Shown piece after piece: positions 30,304-39,462 of a DNA stretch of 42,155 bases. The notes below the pieces were generated by a model, which was not told the origin of the DNA, did not search any database, and saw only the letters and a program-made list of their open reading frames with translations. The translations under genes and the position numbers were made by a program. Origin of the DNA: Mucilaginibacter lacusdianchii (GTDB lineage Bacteria > Bacteroidota > Bacteroidia > Sphingobacteriales > Sphingobacteriaceae); the NCBI RefSeq assembly GCF_009770985.1, contig NZ_WSRW01000010.1, positions 1 through 42,155 on the forward strand, written 5' to 3'. The number at the start of each line of letters is the position of its first letter. Position 1 is the stretch's first letter.

Positions 30304-31297
30304 AGTAACTATAGACGGAATAAGTATAGAAGTAGAGCCTGGAACCAGCATCCTAAATGCTGCAAGGCAAATAGGGGGCGACATTGTGCCGCCTGCTATG
30401 TGCTATTATTCCAAGCTGGAAGGAAGTGGTGGTAAATGCCGCACCTGTTTGGTAAAGGTGAGCAAAGGATCTGAAAAAGACCCGCGCCCTATGCCTAAGC
30501 TGGTAGCATCTTGCCGTACCACCGTGATGGATGGAATGGAGGTGCAAAACATTACCTCGCCCGAGGTGACCGAGGCCCGCAAAGGCGTAGTAGAAATGCT
30601 GCTGATTAATCACCCGCTGGATTGCCCGATATGCGATCAGGCTGGCGAGTGCCATTTGCAGGATTTGGGTTATGAGCACGGTGCCGCCAAAACCCGTTAC
30701 GAGTTTGACCGCCGTACGTTTGATCGTATTGACATTGGCGATAAAATTCAGTTGCACATGAACCGCTGTATTTTATGCTACCGCTGCGTGTTTACGGCCG
30801 ATCAGATTACTGAAAAACGCGTACATGGTGTATTAAACCGTGGCGACCATGCCGAAATATCTACCTACATCCAAAAAGCGGTAGATAACGATTTTTCGGG
30901 GAATGTGATAGACGTATGTCCGGTAGGTGCCTTAACCGACAGAACATTCCGCTTTAAAAATCGCGTGTGGTTTACCAAACCGGTAGAAGCACACCGCGAT
31001 TGTGAGCACGAAAAATGCAGTGGTAAAGTTACCCTGTGGTATAAAGGCGAAGATGTTTTACGTGTAACTGCCCGTAAAGACCAGTATGGTGAGGTAGAAG
31101 AATTTATCTGTAACACCTGCCGTTTTGATAAAAAGAAAACCAGCGATTGGGTAATTGAAGGTCCGCGTAAGGTATCGCATAAATCGGTTATCAGCAGTAA
31201 CCATTATGAAACCCTGCATCCGCTACCGGTAGTAAAAACCAACCCGGTACTGCTGGAAGCTAATAAAGAACAATTTGAACGGGAGACAAGACTGTAA
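30296..31297 (+). CDS. nuoG: NADH-quinone oxidoreductase subunit G, short form
   Basis: A 333-residue version of the 75-kDa subunit, with N-terminal iron-sulfur domains only. Ligands seen: 2Fe-2S N1b at C36, C48, C51, C73; cluster N5 at H106, C110, C113, C119; cluster N4 at C158, C161, C164, C208. Further cysteines C236, C241, C272 and C275 may bind an N7-like cluster. The 350 or more residues of the molybdopterin-oxidoreductase-like domain of E. coli NuoG (about 900 residues) are missing, and the stop is followed at once by nuoH, so this is not a sequencing truncation. Short NuoG is familiar in this family, by recall. Confidence 0.93.
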   Translation: MVKVTIDGISIEVEPGTSILNAARQIGGDIVPPAMCYYSKLEGSGGKCRTCLVKVSKGSEKDPRPMPKLVASCRTTVMDGMEVQNITSPEVTEARKGVVEMLLINHPLDCPICDQAGECHLQDLGYEHGAAKTRYEFDRRTFDRIDIGDKIQLHMNRCILCYRCVFTADQITEKRVHGVLNRGDHAEISTYIQKAVDNDFSGNVIDVCPVGALTDRTFRFKNRVWFTKPVEAHRDCEHEKCSGKVTLWYKGEDVLRVTARKDQYGEVEEFICNTCRFDKKKTSDWVIEGPRKVSHKSVISSNHYETLHPLPVVKTNPVLLEANKEQFERETRL

Positions 31298-32355
31298 TGG
31301 AATTATCTGATTTAATTATAAAGCTAGTACTGGTGGTGGTCATTTTTGCCATCAGCCTGGTAGTAGCCATGTACTCTACTTACGCCGAGCGTAAAATAGC
31401 CGCCTTTTTTCAGGATAGGGTAGGTCCTAACCGCGCCGGTCCGTTTGGTATGTTACAGCCTATGGCCGATGGGGTAAAGATGTTCATGAAAGAAGAGATT
31501 ATCCCTACCAAAGCCAGTAGCTTTTTGTTTGTAGTAGGTCCATCATTGGCTATCATGACAGCTTGTATCGGTTCGGCAGTTATTCCGTGGGGGCCACGTA
31601 TGCAAGTGGGCGACCGCATTATTGATTTGCAGGTGACTGACATCAACGTAGGTATCCTGTACATCTTCGGCGTGGTATCATTAGGTGTGTATGGTGTGAT
31701 GATTGGCGGTTGGGCATCCAATAATAAATACTCGTTATTGGGCGCTATCCGTGCGGCATCGCAAAATATCAGTTACGAAATTTCGATGGGCTTATCTATA
31801 ATTGCCCTCATAATGATTACCCAAACGCTTAGCCTGCGCGAAATTGCAGCCGAGCAGCATGGCTTTTGGGCCAATGGCTGGTTTACCTGGAACTTCTTTA
31901 AGCAGCCGCTTGGCTTTTTAATTTTTATGGTTTGTGCCTTTGCCGAAACTAACCGTACTCCGTTCGATTTACCTGAGTGTGAAACCGAGCTGGTAGGTGG
32001 TTACCATACCGAATATTCATCCATGAAACTGGGCTTTTACCTGTTTGCCGAATACATCAACATGTTTGTATCATCAGCAGTAATGGCCACCTTGTATTTT
32101 GGCGGTTATAACTATCCGGGTATGGATTGGGTAGCTGCACATGTTGGGCCAACTATTGCACCTATCATAGGCGTACTGGTAATGTTTGCCAAAATATTTG
32201 CTTTTATCTTTTTCTTTATGTGGATTCGCTGGACTATCCCGCGTTTCCGTTACGACCAGCTGATGCATTTGGGCTGGAAAACCTTAATACCGCTGGCTAT
32301 TGCTAACATTGTAATAACCGGTGTAGTTGTTAAATTAATTCAACATTTTGCTTAA
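31297..32355 (+). CDS. nuoH: NADH-quinone oxidoreductase subunit H
   Basis: A 352-residue membrane subunit (ND1) linking the quinone site with the proton-pumping arm, with about eight transmembrane helices. The signature AERKIAAFFQDRVGPNRAGP is at about 29-48, and the acidic loop with RTPFDLPECETELVGGYHTE follows later near 212-232. It overlaps the nuoG stop by one base and is followed by nuoI after nine. Confidence 0.98.
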   Translation: MELSDLIIKLVLVVVIFAISLVVAMYSTYAERKIAAFFQDRVGPNRAGPFGMLQPMADGVKMFMKEEIIPTKASSFLFVVGPSLAIMTACIGSAVIPWGPRMQVGDRIIDLQVTDINVGILYIFGVVSLGVYGVMIGGWASNNKYSLLGAIRAASQNISYEISMGLSIIALIMITQTLSLREIAAEQHGFWANGWFTWNFFKQPLGFLIFMVCAFAETNRTPFDLPECETELVGGYHTEYSSMKLGFYLFAEYINMFVSSAVMATLYFGGYNYPGMDWVAAHVGPTIAPIIGVLVMFAKIFAFIFFFMWIRWTIPRFRYDQLMHLGWKTLIPLAIANIVITGVVVKLIQHFA

Positions 32356-32364
32356 CCAATATAA

Positions 32365-32862
32365 ATGGAACCCTTAAGTAATAAGCGAAAAGTAATTGAA
32401 GCCAAACCCCTGAACTTTTGGGAAAAGGCTTATATACCCGCTATAGCGCAAGGCTTAAGTATTACGCTAAAGCACTTCTTTAAAAAAGATGTAACCATCC
32501 GTTATCCTGAGCAAGAACGTGAGTTTTCTGAAAACTTTCGTGGTCTGCACTCACTGAAACGTGATGAGCAGGGCCGCGAGCGTTGCACTGCCTGTGGCCT
32601 GTGCGCCTTATCATGCCCGGCCGAAGCCATTACCATGACGGCTGGCGAGCGCCAGAAAGGTGAGGAGAATTTATACCGCGAAGAGAAATATGCAGCCGTT
32701 TATGAAATAAATATGCTGCGCTGCATTTTTTGTGGATTATGCGAAGAGGCCTGCCCTAAAGAGGCCATCTATCTGGACGGACCTATTGTGCCGTCAGATT
32801 ATTTGCGTAAAGATTTTATTTACGGTAAAGACAAATTAGTTGAGCCACCTTTGAACCCATAA
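32365..32862 (+). CDS. nuoI: NADH-quinone oxidoreductase subunit I
   Basis: A 165-residue ferredoxin-like subunit with clusters N6a and N6b. Both CxxCxxCxxxCP motifs are complete: C74, C77, C80, C84 (CTACGLCALSCPAEAI) and C120, C123, C126, C130 (CIFCGLCEEACPKEAI). It connects N4 to N2 in the electron chain. The 66-base spacer after it contains a perfect inverted repeat. Confidence 0.97.
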   Translation: MEPLSNKRKVIEAKPLNFWEKAYIPAIAQGLSITLKHFFKKDVTIRYPEQEREFSENFRGLHSLKRDEQGRERCTACGLCALSCPAEAITMTAGERQKGEENLYREEKYAAVYEINMLRCIFCGLCEEACPKEAIYLDGPIVPSDYLRKDFIYGKDKLVEPPLNP

Positions 32863-32869
32863 AAAGACT

Positions 32870-32910
32870 ATACCTTTGGTAGGTACAACAAGTACACCTA
32901 CCAAAGGTAT
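32870..32910 (+). repeat. 15-bp perfect inverted repeat between nuoI and nuoJ
   Basis: ATACCTTTGGTAGGT (32870-32884) is the exact reverse complement of ACCTACCAAAGGTAT (32896-32910), with an 11-base loop. No T run follows. CAACA in the loop (32886-32890) is complementary to TGTTG just after the stem (32911-32915), which would allow a pseudoknot. It marks the boundary between the hydrophilic-arm and membrane-arm gene blocks, and may be an mRNA processing or stability element. Confidence 0.75.
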
Positions 32911-32928
32911 TGTTGCTTTCAACCAATC

Positions 32929-33435
32929 ATGAACACATTTTACTTTATTGCATTCCTGTCCATCTTCTTTTCGCTGCTGGTAATTTTTGCTAAAAATCCG
33001 GTGCACAGTGTGCTGTACCTTATTATTACGTTTTTTACGTTTACCATTCACTACGTTATCCTGAACGCGCAGTTTTTGGCCATTGTAAACTTCATTGTAT
33101 ACATGGGGGCCATATTGGTGCTGTTTCTGTTTGTGATGATGATGCTGAACCTCAACAAAGAGTCGGAGCCTAATAAAAGCAACCTGATTAAAATAGTAGG
33201 TGTAATAGGCGGTGGCTGCTTAATGGTTACGTTGGTGGCCGCGGTAAAAGGCTTAGCCAAAAGCCAACCGGTAGTGCTGCAAAACCCTGATTTAGGTTCT
33301 GTGCAAAACCTAGGTAAAGTATTATTCGGAGAGTTCTTATTGCCTTTCGAGGTGTCATCTATTCTCCTATTATCGGCCATGGTAGGCGCTGTACTGTTGG
33401 CAACCAAAGATCCTAAACAACCTAAAACTGTTTAA
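32929..33435 (+). CDS. nuoJ: NADH-quinone oxidoreductase subunit J
   Basis: A 168-residue membrane subunit (ND6) with five predicted helices. The conserved third helix region around FIVYMGAILVLFLFVMMML (57-75) contains the pi-bulge helix thought to relay proton-coupled movement. It is followed directly by nuoK with no gap, as is usual for this pair. Confidence 0.96.
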   Translation: MNTFYFIAFLSIFFSLLVIFAKNPVHSVLYLIITFFTFTIHYVILNAQFLAIVNFIVYMGAILVLFLFVMMMLNLNKESEPNKSNLIKIVGVIGGGCLMVTLVAAVKGLAKSQPVVLQNPDLGSVQNLGKVLFGEFLLPFEVSSILLLSAMVGAVLLATKDPKQPKTV

Positions 33436-33765
33436 ATGGAAAGTTTAACCCAAGCCATCAAAATTGTTCCGCTTAATCATTACATTTTGTTAAGCGCTAT
33501 TATATTTTCAATTGGTGTTATCGGCGTTTTAATACGTCGTAATGCTATTGTGGTGTTCATGTCGGTAGAGTTGATGCTGAATGCCGTGAACCTGCTGCTT
33601 ACCGCTTTTTCGGTTTATGGTAACGATCCAAACGGACAAGTATTTGTGTTTTTCATTATGGCACTGGCCGCTGCCGAAATTGCTATCGGTTTAGCCATCA
33701 TTGTAATGGTACACCGAAATACCAATTCTATCGACGTAGATATTTTGAACAGATTGAAATGGTAA
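33436..33765 (+). CDS. nuoK: NADH-quinone oxidoreductase subunit K
   Basis: A 109-residue membrane subunit (ND4L) with three transmembrane helices at about 15-33, 40-60 and 72-93. The conserved glutamates are in MSVELMLNAVNLLL (about 43-56) and in AAAEIAIGLAIIV (near 80-92). Length matches the family. It abuts nuoJ, while a 110-base spacer with short repeats separates it from nuoL. Confidence 0.97.
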   Translation: MESLTQAIKIVPLNHYILLSAIIFSIGVIGVLIRRNAIVVFMSVELMLNAVNLLLTAFSVYGNDPNGQVFVFFIMALAAAEIAIGLAIIVMVHRNTNSIDVDILNRLKW

Positions 33766-33772
33766 ATATCAG

Positions 33773-33859
33773 TTGCCGGTAGTGAATTGCCGGTTGCCAG
33801 ATAAGAGATACTAATTGAAATAACAAACTAATCAGAATACAGAATACCGGCCACTGGCC
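33773..33859. repeat. TTGCCGGT repeats in the nuoK-nuoL spacer
   Basis: TTGCCGGT occurs at 33773-33780 and 33787-33794, followed by TTGCCAG, and a related inverted set ACCGGCCACTGGCCA lies at 33845-33859. Such cggttgcc/ggcaaccg strings recall the low-complexity intergenic repeats of Sphingobacteriaceae. The spacer of 110 bases is otherwise empty. Confidence 0.5.
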
Positions 33860-33875
33860 ACAGAGATAAATACAA

Positions 33876-35789
33876 ATGGATAAATACATCTGGCTTATTC
33901 CCTTACTGCCCTTGGCAGGATTTGTTATCAACGGATTGGGCCGTAATGCTTTGCCTAAAAATGTAATTGGTACAATTGCCAGCTTAATGGTGCTGCTTTC
34001 GTTCGCTTTAAGTGTGGGCGCTTTTTTACAGGTAAAATCAACAGGCGCACCTATCAACGTTACTTTGTTTGATTGGATTAGCGTTGGTACACTGCATATT
34101 CCATTTTCGTTTTTGATAGATCAGCTAAGTTCTATCATGCTGCTCATTATTACCGGAATCGGCTTTTTAATCCATGTATACTCTATTGGCTACATGCATC
34201 ATGATGCTGGTTTTGGGAAGTTCTTTGCCTATCTCAACCTGTTCATCTTTTTCATGCTGCTGCTGGTATTGGGTTCCAACTATGTTATCATGTTCATCGG
34301 CTGGGAGGGTGTAGGTTTATGTTCTTACCTGCTCATCGGATTTTGGTTTACCAACCCAAGCTATGCGGACGCCGCTAAAAAAGCATTCGTGATGAACCGC
34401 ATAGGCGATTTAGGATTTTTGATTGCCGTATTTTTAATCATCCAAACTTTTGACAGCGTAGCTTATGCCGATGTATTTGCCAAAGCCGGTAAATTAAATA
34501 GTGGTAATACAACTTTATTGTTAATAACCTTACTGTTGTTTGTTGGTGCTACTGGTAAATCGGCACAAATACCATTATTTACCTGGCTACCTGATGCCAT
34601 GGCGGGTCCAACACCAGTATCGGCCCTGATACACGCCGCTACCATGGTTACTGCCGGTATCTATATGATTGCCCGTTCTAACATCTTGTTCACCTTGTCG
34701 CCGGTTACCATGAATGTGATTGCCATTATAGGTTTGGCAACTATTATAGTTGGGGCATTAATTGCGTTAACGCAAACCGATATTAAAAAAGTGCTGGCTT
34801 ATTCAACGGTATCGCAACTAGGCTATATGTTTTTGGGCTTAGGCGTAGGCGCTTACACTGGTGCATTTTTCCATGTGCTTACACATGCCTTCTTTAAAGC
34901 TTTATTGTTTTTATGTGCCGGTTCGGTTATCCACGCGGTAAGCGGCGAGCAGGATATGCGCAAAATGGGAGGGCTCCGCGGCAAACTGCCAGTTACCTTT
35001 ATAACTATGCTCATCGGCACGCTGGCTATCTCGGGTATACCGCCATTTGCGGGTTTCTTCTCAAAAGATGAAATTCTGGCTTATACTTACGTGCACAGCC
35101 CTGTGCTATATGTGTTGGGGGTAATTGGCTCAATGTTCACCTCGTTTTATATGTTCCGTTTGATGTACCTTACGTTTTGGGGTAAATTCCGCGGTACACA
35201 CGAGCAGGAACACCATCTGCACGAGTCGCCAGCCAGCATGACTATTCCGTTAATTATCCTGGCTGTCCTGTCAACCATTGGCGGCTTTATGGGCGTGCCT
35301 AAAGCGTTGGGCGGCAGTCATTGGCTGGAGCACTGGCTGGATCCTGTTATTGCAGGATCAACTAAATTAATCGGAGAATTTTCATTAACACATAACACCG
35401 AGTTGGCGCTTATGGCTATATCTTTTACAGGAGCCGTATTAGCACTTATTTATGCGTATGTAAAATATGTGAAGCAGGCCGATATTCCGGTAGCCGACAC
35501 AGAAGAGCGTCCGGCACTGGTAAAGCTATCATACCACAAATTTTATATAGATGAATTGTATGATACCATCATCCGCAAACCATTAGATTACTTATCGGGC
35601 TTCTTCTATAAAGTAATCGACAAAATGGGTATCGATGGCATTGTAAACGGCTTGGGCCAAACTGCGGTGGAGTCTGGTAAAGGTTTGCGGCTACTGCAAA
35701 CCGGTAACGTAGGCTTTTATTTGTTTATGATGGTTATCGGTATTATTGCCGTGCTCGTTTTTAGTTTATATAGTTTTATCAAGATTTAA
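33876..35789 (+). CDS. nuoL: NADH-quinone oxidoreductase subunit L
   Basis: A 637-residue antiporter-like membrane subunit (ND5) with about sixteen transmembrane helices and the long lateral helix at the C-terminus. The channel motif block AGPTPVSALIHAATMVTAGI is at about 243-262, and the upstream conserved glutamate lies in FIGWEGVGLCSYLLIGFW (near 144-161). It pumps protons at the distal end of the membrane arm. nuoM follows after 24 bases. Confidence 0.98.
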   Translation: MDKYIWLIPLLPLAGFVINGLGRNALPKNVIGTIASLMVLLSFALSVGAFLQVKSTGAPINVTLFDWISVGTLHIPFSFLIDQLSSIMLLIITGIGFLIHVYSIGYMHHDAGFGKFFAYLNLFIFFMLLLVLGSNYVIMFIGWEGVGLCSYLLIGFWFTNPSYADAAKKAFVMNRIGDLGFLIAVFLIIQTFDSVAYADVFAKAGKLNSGNTTLLLITLLLFVGATGKSAQIPLFTWLPDAMAGPTPVSALIHAATMVTAGIYMIARSNILFTLSPVTMNVIAIIGLATIIVGALIALTQTDIKKVLAYSTVSQLGYMFLGLGVGAYTGAFFHVLTHAFFKALLFLCAGSVIHAVSGEQDMRKMGGLRGKLPVTFITMLIGTLAISGIPPFAGFFSKDEILAYTYVHSPVLYVLGVIGSMFTSFYMFRLMYLTFWGKFRGTHEQEHHLHESPASMTIPLIILAVLSTIGGFMGVPKALGGSHWLEHWLDPVIAGSTKLIGEFSLTHNTELALMAISFTGAVLALIYAYVKYVKQADIPVADTEERPALVKLSYHKFYIDELYDTIIRKPLDYLSGFFYKVIDKMGIDGIVNGLGQTAVESGKGLRLLQTGNVGFYLFMMVIGIIAVLVFSLYSFIKI

Positions 35790-35813
35790 CAGGCGTTTAC
35801 TGCATCCTATCAC

Positions 35814-37307
35814 ATGACGGTTAGTATATTACTCTTTTTTCCTCTGTTGGCAGCGCTGGTACTGCTTTTTATTAAAGGCAATGCCGCTAAAAATGCAGCT
35901 TTATTCTTTTCGCTGGTCGAACTGGCTATCGGTATTGTAATGCTCACACAGTTTGTTCCCGCCGATACCTCACGGCAATTTGCGGTTGATTATCCGTGGA
36001 TACCCAAACTGGGCATTTATTTTACAGCCGCTATAGATGGTATCAATATCATTCCGGTGTTGCTTACCATAATTTTGGTGCCCTTAATCATTTTAACCAC
36101 TTTCAAGCATCAGTATCAAAATGCTTCGGCATTTTATGCACTAATACTGTTTATGCAGGCCGGCTTACTGCTGGTGTTTACTGCATTTGATGGCTTCTTA
36201 TTCTATGTAGGGTGGGAGATTGCCTTAATACCCATTTACTTCATCTGCGGTATGTGGGGCGGCGAAAATCGTATTAAAGTTACCCTGAAATTTTTCATTT
36301 ATACGTTTGCCGGGTCGCTGTTTATGTTGCTGGCTATCATTTACCTGTACCTGCAAACGCCTGATAAAACATTCGACATCAGCCGCTTTTACGCGCTCGA
36401 TTTGCCGTTTGATAAGCAGAAATGGGTGTTTGGTGCATTCCTGCTGGCCTTTGCTATCAAGATGCCCATCTTTCCGCTGCACACCTGGCAGCCTGATACC
36501 TATACTGAAGCGCCGTCGGCCGGTACCATGCTGCTATCAGGTATCATGTTAAAAATGGGTATTTACGGTGCCATCCGCTGGATGATTCCGGTAGCGCCTT
36601 ATGCGTTTTTTGAGTATCAGAATAACCCTTTGTGGTTAGCTATTATAGGCATTGTGTATGCCTCTATTATTGCCTTCCGCCAAAAAGACGGCAAGCGCTT
36701 AACGGCTTACGCATCTATTGCCCACGTGGGTTTAATTGCAGCTGGTTTACTGGCCTGGAATGTTCAAGGCTTACAAGGCGCTATGATACAAATGCTAAAT
36801 CACGGTATCGAAGTAGTGGGCTTGTTCTTTGTATGGGATATCATCAGTCGCCAGTTGAATACACGTGACGTGACGCAGTTGGGTGGTATTGCCAAGGTAG
36901 CACCGCAATTGGCTATCGCATTTTTAATTATCGTGCTGGCAACTGTGGCTTTGCCGTTAACCAACGGTTTTATTGGCGAATTTTTGTTGCTGAACGGTGT
37001 TTACCGTTATAACGTATGGATGGCAGCCGTAGCCGGTTTAACTATTATACTGGGCGCTGTTTATATGCTGCGTATGTACAAAAACGTAATGCAGGGCGAA
37101 ACCAATGCGTTGACCGCTACTTTCGCGGATATCACCTTGGTAGATAAAATTGTGCTGGGTGTTATCTGTGCATTGATTATCATCATTGGTGTTTATCCAC
37201 AGCCCATCCTGCATTTGTCTGAAGCTGCTGTAAGCAAGCTGGTAACTGCAGTTAATGATAAAATTGTATTATCTATAAAACACGTAAGTCAGCCGTTAGG
37301 AAAATAA
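35814..37307 (+). CDS. nuoM: NADH-quinone oxidoreductase subunit M
   Basis: A 497-residue antiporter-like subunit (ND4) with about fourteen helices. Conserved glutamate and lysine blocks are in FYVGWEIALIPIYFICGMWG (about 131-150) and HTWQPDTYTEAPSAGTMLLS (near 223-242). The order L, M, N is the standard one. A gap of 37 bases precedes nuoN, with no terminator. Confidence 0.97.
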   Translation: MTVSILLFFPLLAALVLLFIKGNAAKNAALFFSLVELAIGIVMLTQFVPADTSRQFAVDYPWIPKLGIYFTAAIDGINIIPVLLTIILVPLIILTTFKHQYQNASAFYALILFMQAGLLLVFTAFDGFLFYVGWEIALIPIYFICGMWGGENRIKVTLKFFIYTFAGSLFMLLAIIYLYLQTPDKTFDISRFYALDLPFDKQKWVFGAFLLAFAIKMPIFPLHTWQPDTYTEAPSAGTMLLSGIMLKMGIYGAIRWMIPVAPYAFFEYQNNPLWLAIIGIVYASIIAFRQKDGKRLTAYASIAHVGLIAAGLLAWNVQGLQGAMIQMLNHGIEVVGLFFVWDIISRQLNTRDVTQLGGIAKVAPQLAIAFLIIVLATVALPLTNGFIGEFLLLNGVYRYNVWMAAVAGLTIILGAVYMLRMYKNVMQGETNALTATFADITLVDKIVLGVICALIIIIGVYPQPILHLSEAAVSKLVTAVNDKIVLSIKHVSQPLGK

Positions 37308-37344
37308 TCTGAACCCTGGTTTTCTCATAAAAGTATTTGCATAC

Positions 37345-38733
37345 ATGACCACATTAATTATCATAGCCGTATTGCCTATTGTGTTGCTTTATTTAGGCTT
37401 GTTTAAGGCGAATAAATTACTGCTGCCGGTTACCATTATTGGTTTGTTGGCTGCCTTAGGCACTGCCATCATGAAATGGAACAGTTACGATGCGCCTATA
37501 TACCATGATATGATGCTGTTTGATAATTTTTCGGTAGCATTTTCGGGTATCACCATTGTATCCACATTATTAATCCTAATGCTATCTAAAGGGTATTTCG
37601 AAAAGATAAGCCATAACGTGGCTGAATATTTTGCCATTATTCTTTTCTCGCTGGCAGGTATCATTGTGATGGTATCTTATTATAATTTGACCATGCTGTT
37701 TGTGGGCTTGGAAATTATGTCGGTAAGCTTGTACATCTTGGCAGGTATCAATAAAAAAGATTTTGCATCGAACGAAGCTTCTTTAAAATACTTTTTAATG
37801 GGCGCCTTTTCTACCGGGTTCCTGCTGTTTGGTATTGCGCTAATTTATGGAGCCACGCATTCCTTCAACCTCGCAGCTATTCGTGATTGGGTTACGGCAC
37901 ATCCCCGCAATATGGATCCTTTGTTTCATACGGGGGTGGTATTAATTATTATCGGCTTATGCTTTAAAGTAGGGGCGGCTCCTTTTCACTTCTGGACACC
38001 TGATGTGTATGAAGGCTCGCCTACGCTGATTACCGCATTTATGTCTACCGTGGTTAAAACGGCTGGCTTTGCTGCTTTCTTGCGCTTGTTCTCGGTAAGC
38101 TTTATCTCTATTGCCGATTTTTGGATGCCTACCTTGATGGTTATTACCGTAATCACGTTGTTTGTAGGCAACTTAACTGCCTTATATCAGCATAGCTTTA
38201 AGCGTATGTTGGCTTTTTCAAGTATTTCGCATGCCGGCTACCTGCTTTTTGCCATTGTAGCATTAAGCGCAGCATCTGGTAATGCCGTGTTTATTTATGC
38301 TACTGCTTACTCTATTGCTTCAATTATAGCCTTTGCAGTTTTATTGTTGGTACAACAACAGCTGGGTAGCGACAGCTTTGAAAGTTTTAACGGCTTGGGG
38401 CGGCGTAATCCATTCCTGGCGCTGGTACTTACTATTGCCATGTTATCGTTAGCGGGTATACCGTTAACTGCCGGCTTTATGGGTAAATTCTTTATGTTCT
38501 ACGGCGCCTTATCGCGCTTTCAGGTGTGGTTGGTTATCCTGGCGGTGGTCAATGCTATTATCAGTATTTTCTACTATTTCAGAGTTATTATTGCCATGTA
38601 TTTTCGCAGCAGCGAACAAACAGCGCTTGAAGTTCCGGGGTATTATCAATTCGTGTTGGGCTTTTCGGCGCTGGCCACCCTGGTCATTGGTATTTATCCG
38701 GCAATTGTCACCAATTTGCCCAACCTGATTTAA
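37345..38733 (+). CDS. nuoN: NADH-quinone oxidoreductase subunit N
   Basis: A 462-residue antiporter-like subunit (ND2) with about fourteen helices. The conserved glutamate sits in MLFVGLEIMSVSLYILAGI (about 116-134), and the proton-channel block is FHFWTPDVYEGSPTLITAFM (213-232). It completes the set of fourteen complex I subunits. The following DedA gene starts 54 bases later; no terminator hairpin was seen in that gap. Confidence 0.97.
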   Translation: MTTLIIIAVLPIVLLYLGLFKANKLLLPVTIIGLLAALGTAIMKWNSYDAPIYHDMMLFDNFSVAFSGITIVSTLLILMLSKGYFEKISHNVAEYFAIILFSLAGIIVMVSYYNLTMLFVGLEIMSVSLYILAGINKKDFASNEASLKYFLMGAFSTGFLLFGIALIYGATHSFNLAAIRDWVTAHPRNMDPLFHTGVVLIIIGLCFKVGAAPFHFWTPDVYEGSPTLITAFMSTVVKTAGFAAFLRLFSVSFISIADFWMPTLMVITVITLFVGNLTALYQHSFKRMLAFSSISHAGYLLFAIVALSAASGNAVFIYATAYSIASIIAFAVLLLVQQQLGSDSFESFNGLGRRNPFLALVLTIAMLSLAGIPLTAGFMGKFFMFYGALSRFQVWLVILAVVNAIISIFYYFRVIIAMYFRSSEQTALEVPGYYQFVLGFSALATLVIGIYPAIVTNLPNLI

Positions 38734-38787
38734 ATTACGGCTTTGTGCCAAATTGTTATAATATTTGTAGCTTTACAGATATTGTGA

Positions 38788-39432
38788 ATGGAAAACCTCT
38801 GGGAACATCTCCAAAATTTAACGGATGCACAATCCATACTCAGTAAGGGAGGGTTTTACCTTTTACTAGTTGTGGTATATGCCGAGACGGGGCTGTTCTT
38901 CGGGTTCTTTTTACCTGGTGATTACCTGTTGTTTATGGCTGGTTTGCTTTGTGCAACCGGCTTTTTAGATGTGCATGTATCGGTGCTGGTATTATCTTTA
39001 ATAGCGGCCGGCATTTTGGGTAACTACACGGGGTATTGGTTTGGTTATCGTACTGGTCCGGTTATGCTCCGAAAGCCCGATTCGCTGTTCTTTAAAAAGC
39101 GATATGTAACCATGGCCGAAGAATTTTATCGGAAACATGGGGGGATGGCCTTGGTTTTAGGCAGATTTTTTCCTATAATTAGAACGTTTGCGCCTATCTT
39201 TGCGGGTGTAGTTAAAGTTAACTTCAGAAAGTTTACCTTATACAATATTATCGGCAGCGTGGCATGGGTAATTACCTTAACGCTTACCGGGTATTTTTTA
39301 GGTAAACAGTATCCGGAGCTGCGACACTACCTGCAATATATTGTGTTTGCCCTTATTGCCGTAACAACAGTACCGTTGCTTATTGCATTTTTTAAAAATA
39401 GCAAAACACAAAACAAAATTGAAGAACATTAA
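38788..39432 (+). CDS. DedA-family membrane protein
   Basis: A 214-residue inner-membrane protein of the DedA/VTT family, members of which act as undecaprenyl-phosphate or other lipid flippases and maintain membrane potential. Family markers are the FFLPGDYLLFMAGLL block at about 40-54 with an acidic residue, and GRFFPIIRTFAPIFAGV at about 125-141 carrying the conserved arginine. About five hydrophobic stretches are visible. The substrate is not determined. It follows nuoN on the same strand and may be read from the same transcript. Confidence 0.92.
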   Translation: MENLWEHLQNLTDAQSILSKGGFYLLLVVVYAETGLFFGFFLPGDYLLFMAGLLCATGFLDVHVSVLVLSLIAAGILGNYTGYWFGYRTGPVMLRKPDSLFFKKRYVTMAEEFYRKHGGMALVLGRFFPIIRTFAPIFAGVVKVNFRKFTLYNIIGSVAWVITLTLTGYFLGKQYPELRHYLQYIVFALIAVTTVPLLIAFFKNSKTQNKIEEH

Positions 39433-39462
39433 TTTATTCATTATTCACACAAAATTTACTAA

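Noticed and set aside
30296..31297. NuoG truncated by a frameshift
   Set aside because: The stop is followed immediately by nuoH with the usual one-base overlap, and no leftover molybdopterin-type domain is seen in any frame downstream.
36307..36868. Cysteine-rich short frames within nuoM
   Set aside because: Cysteine and arginine richness comes from reading nuoM codons out of frame.
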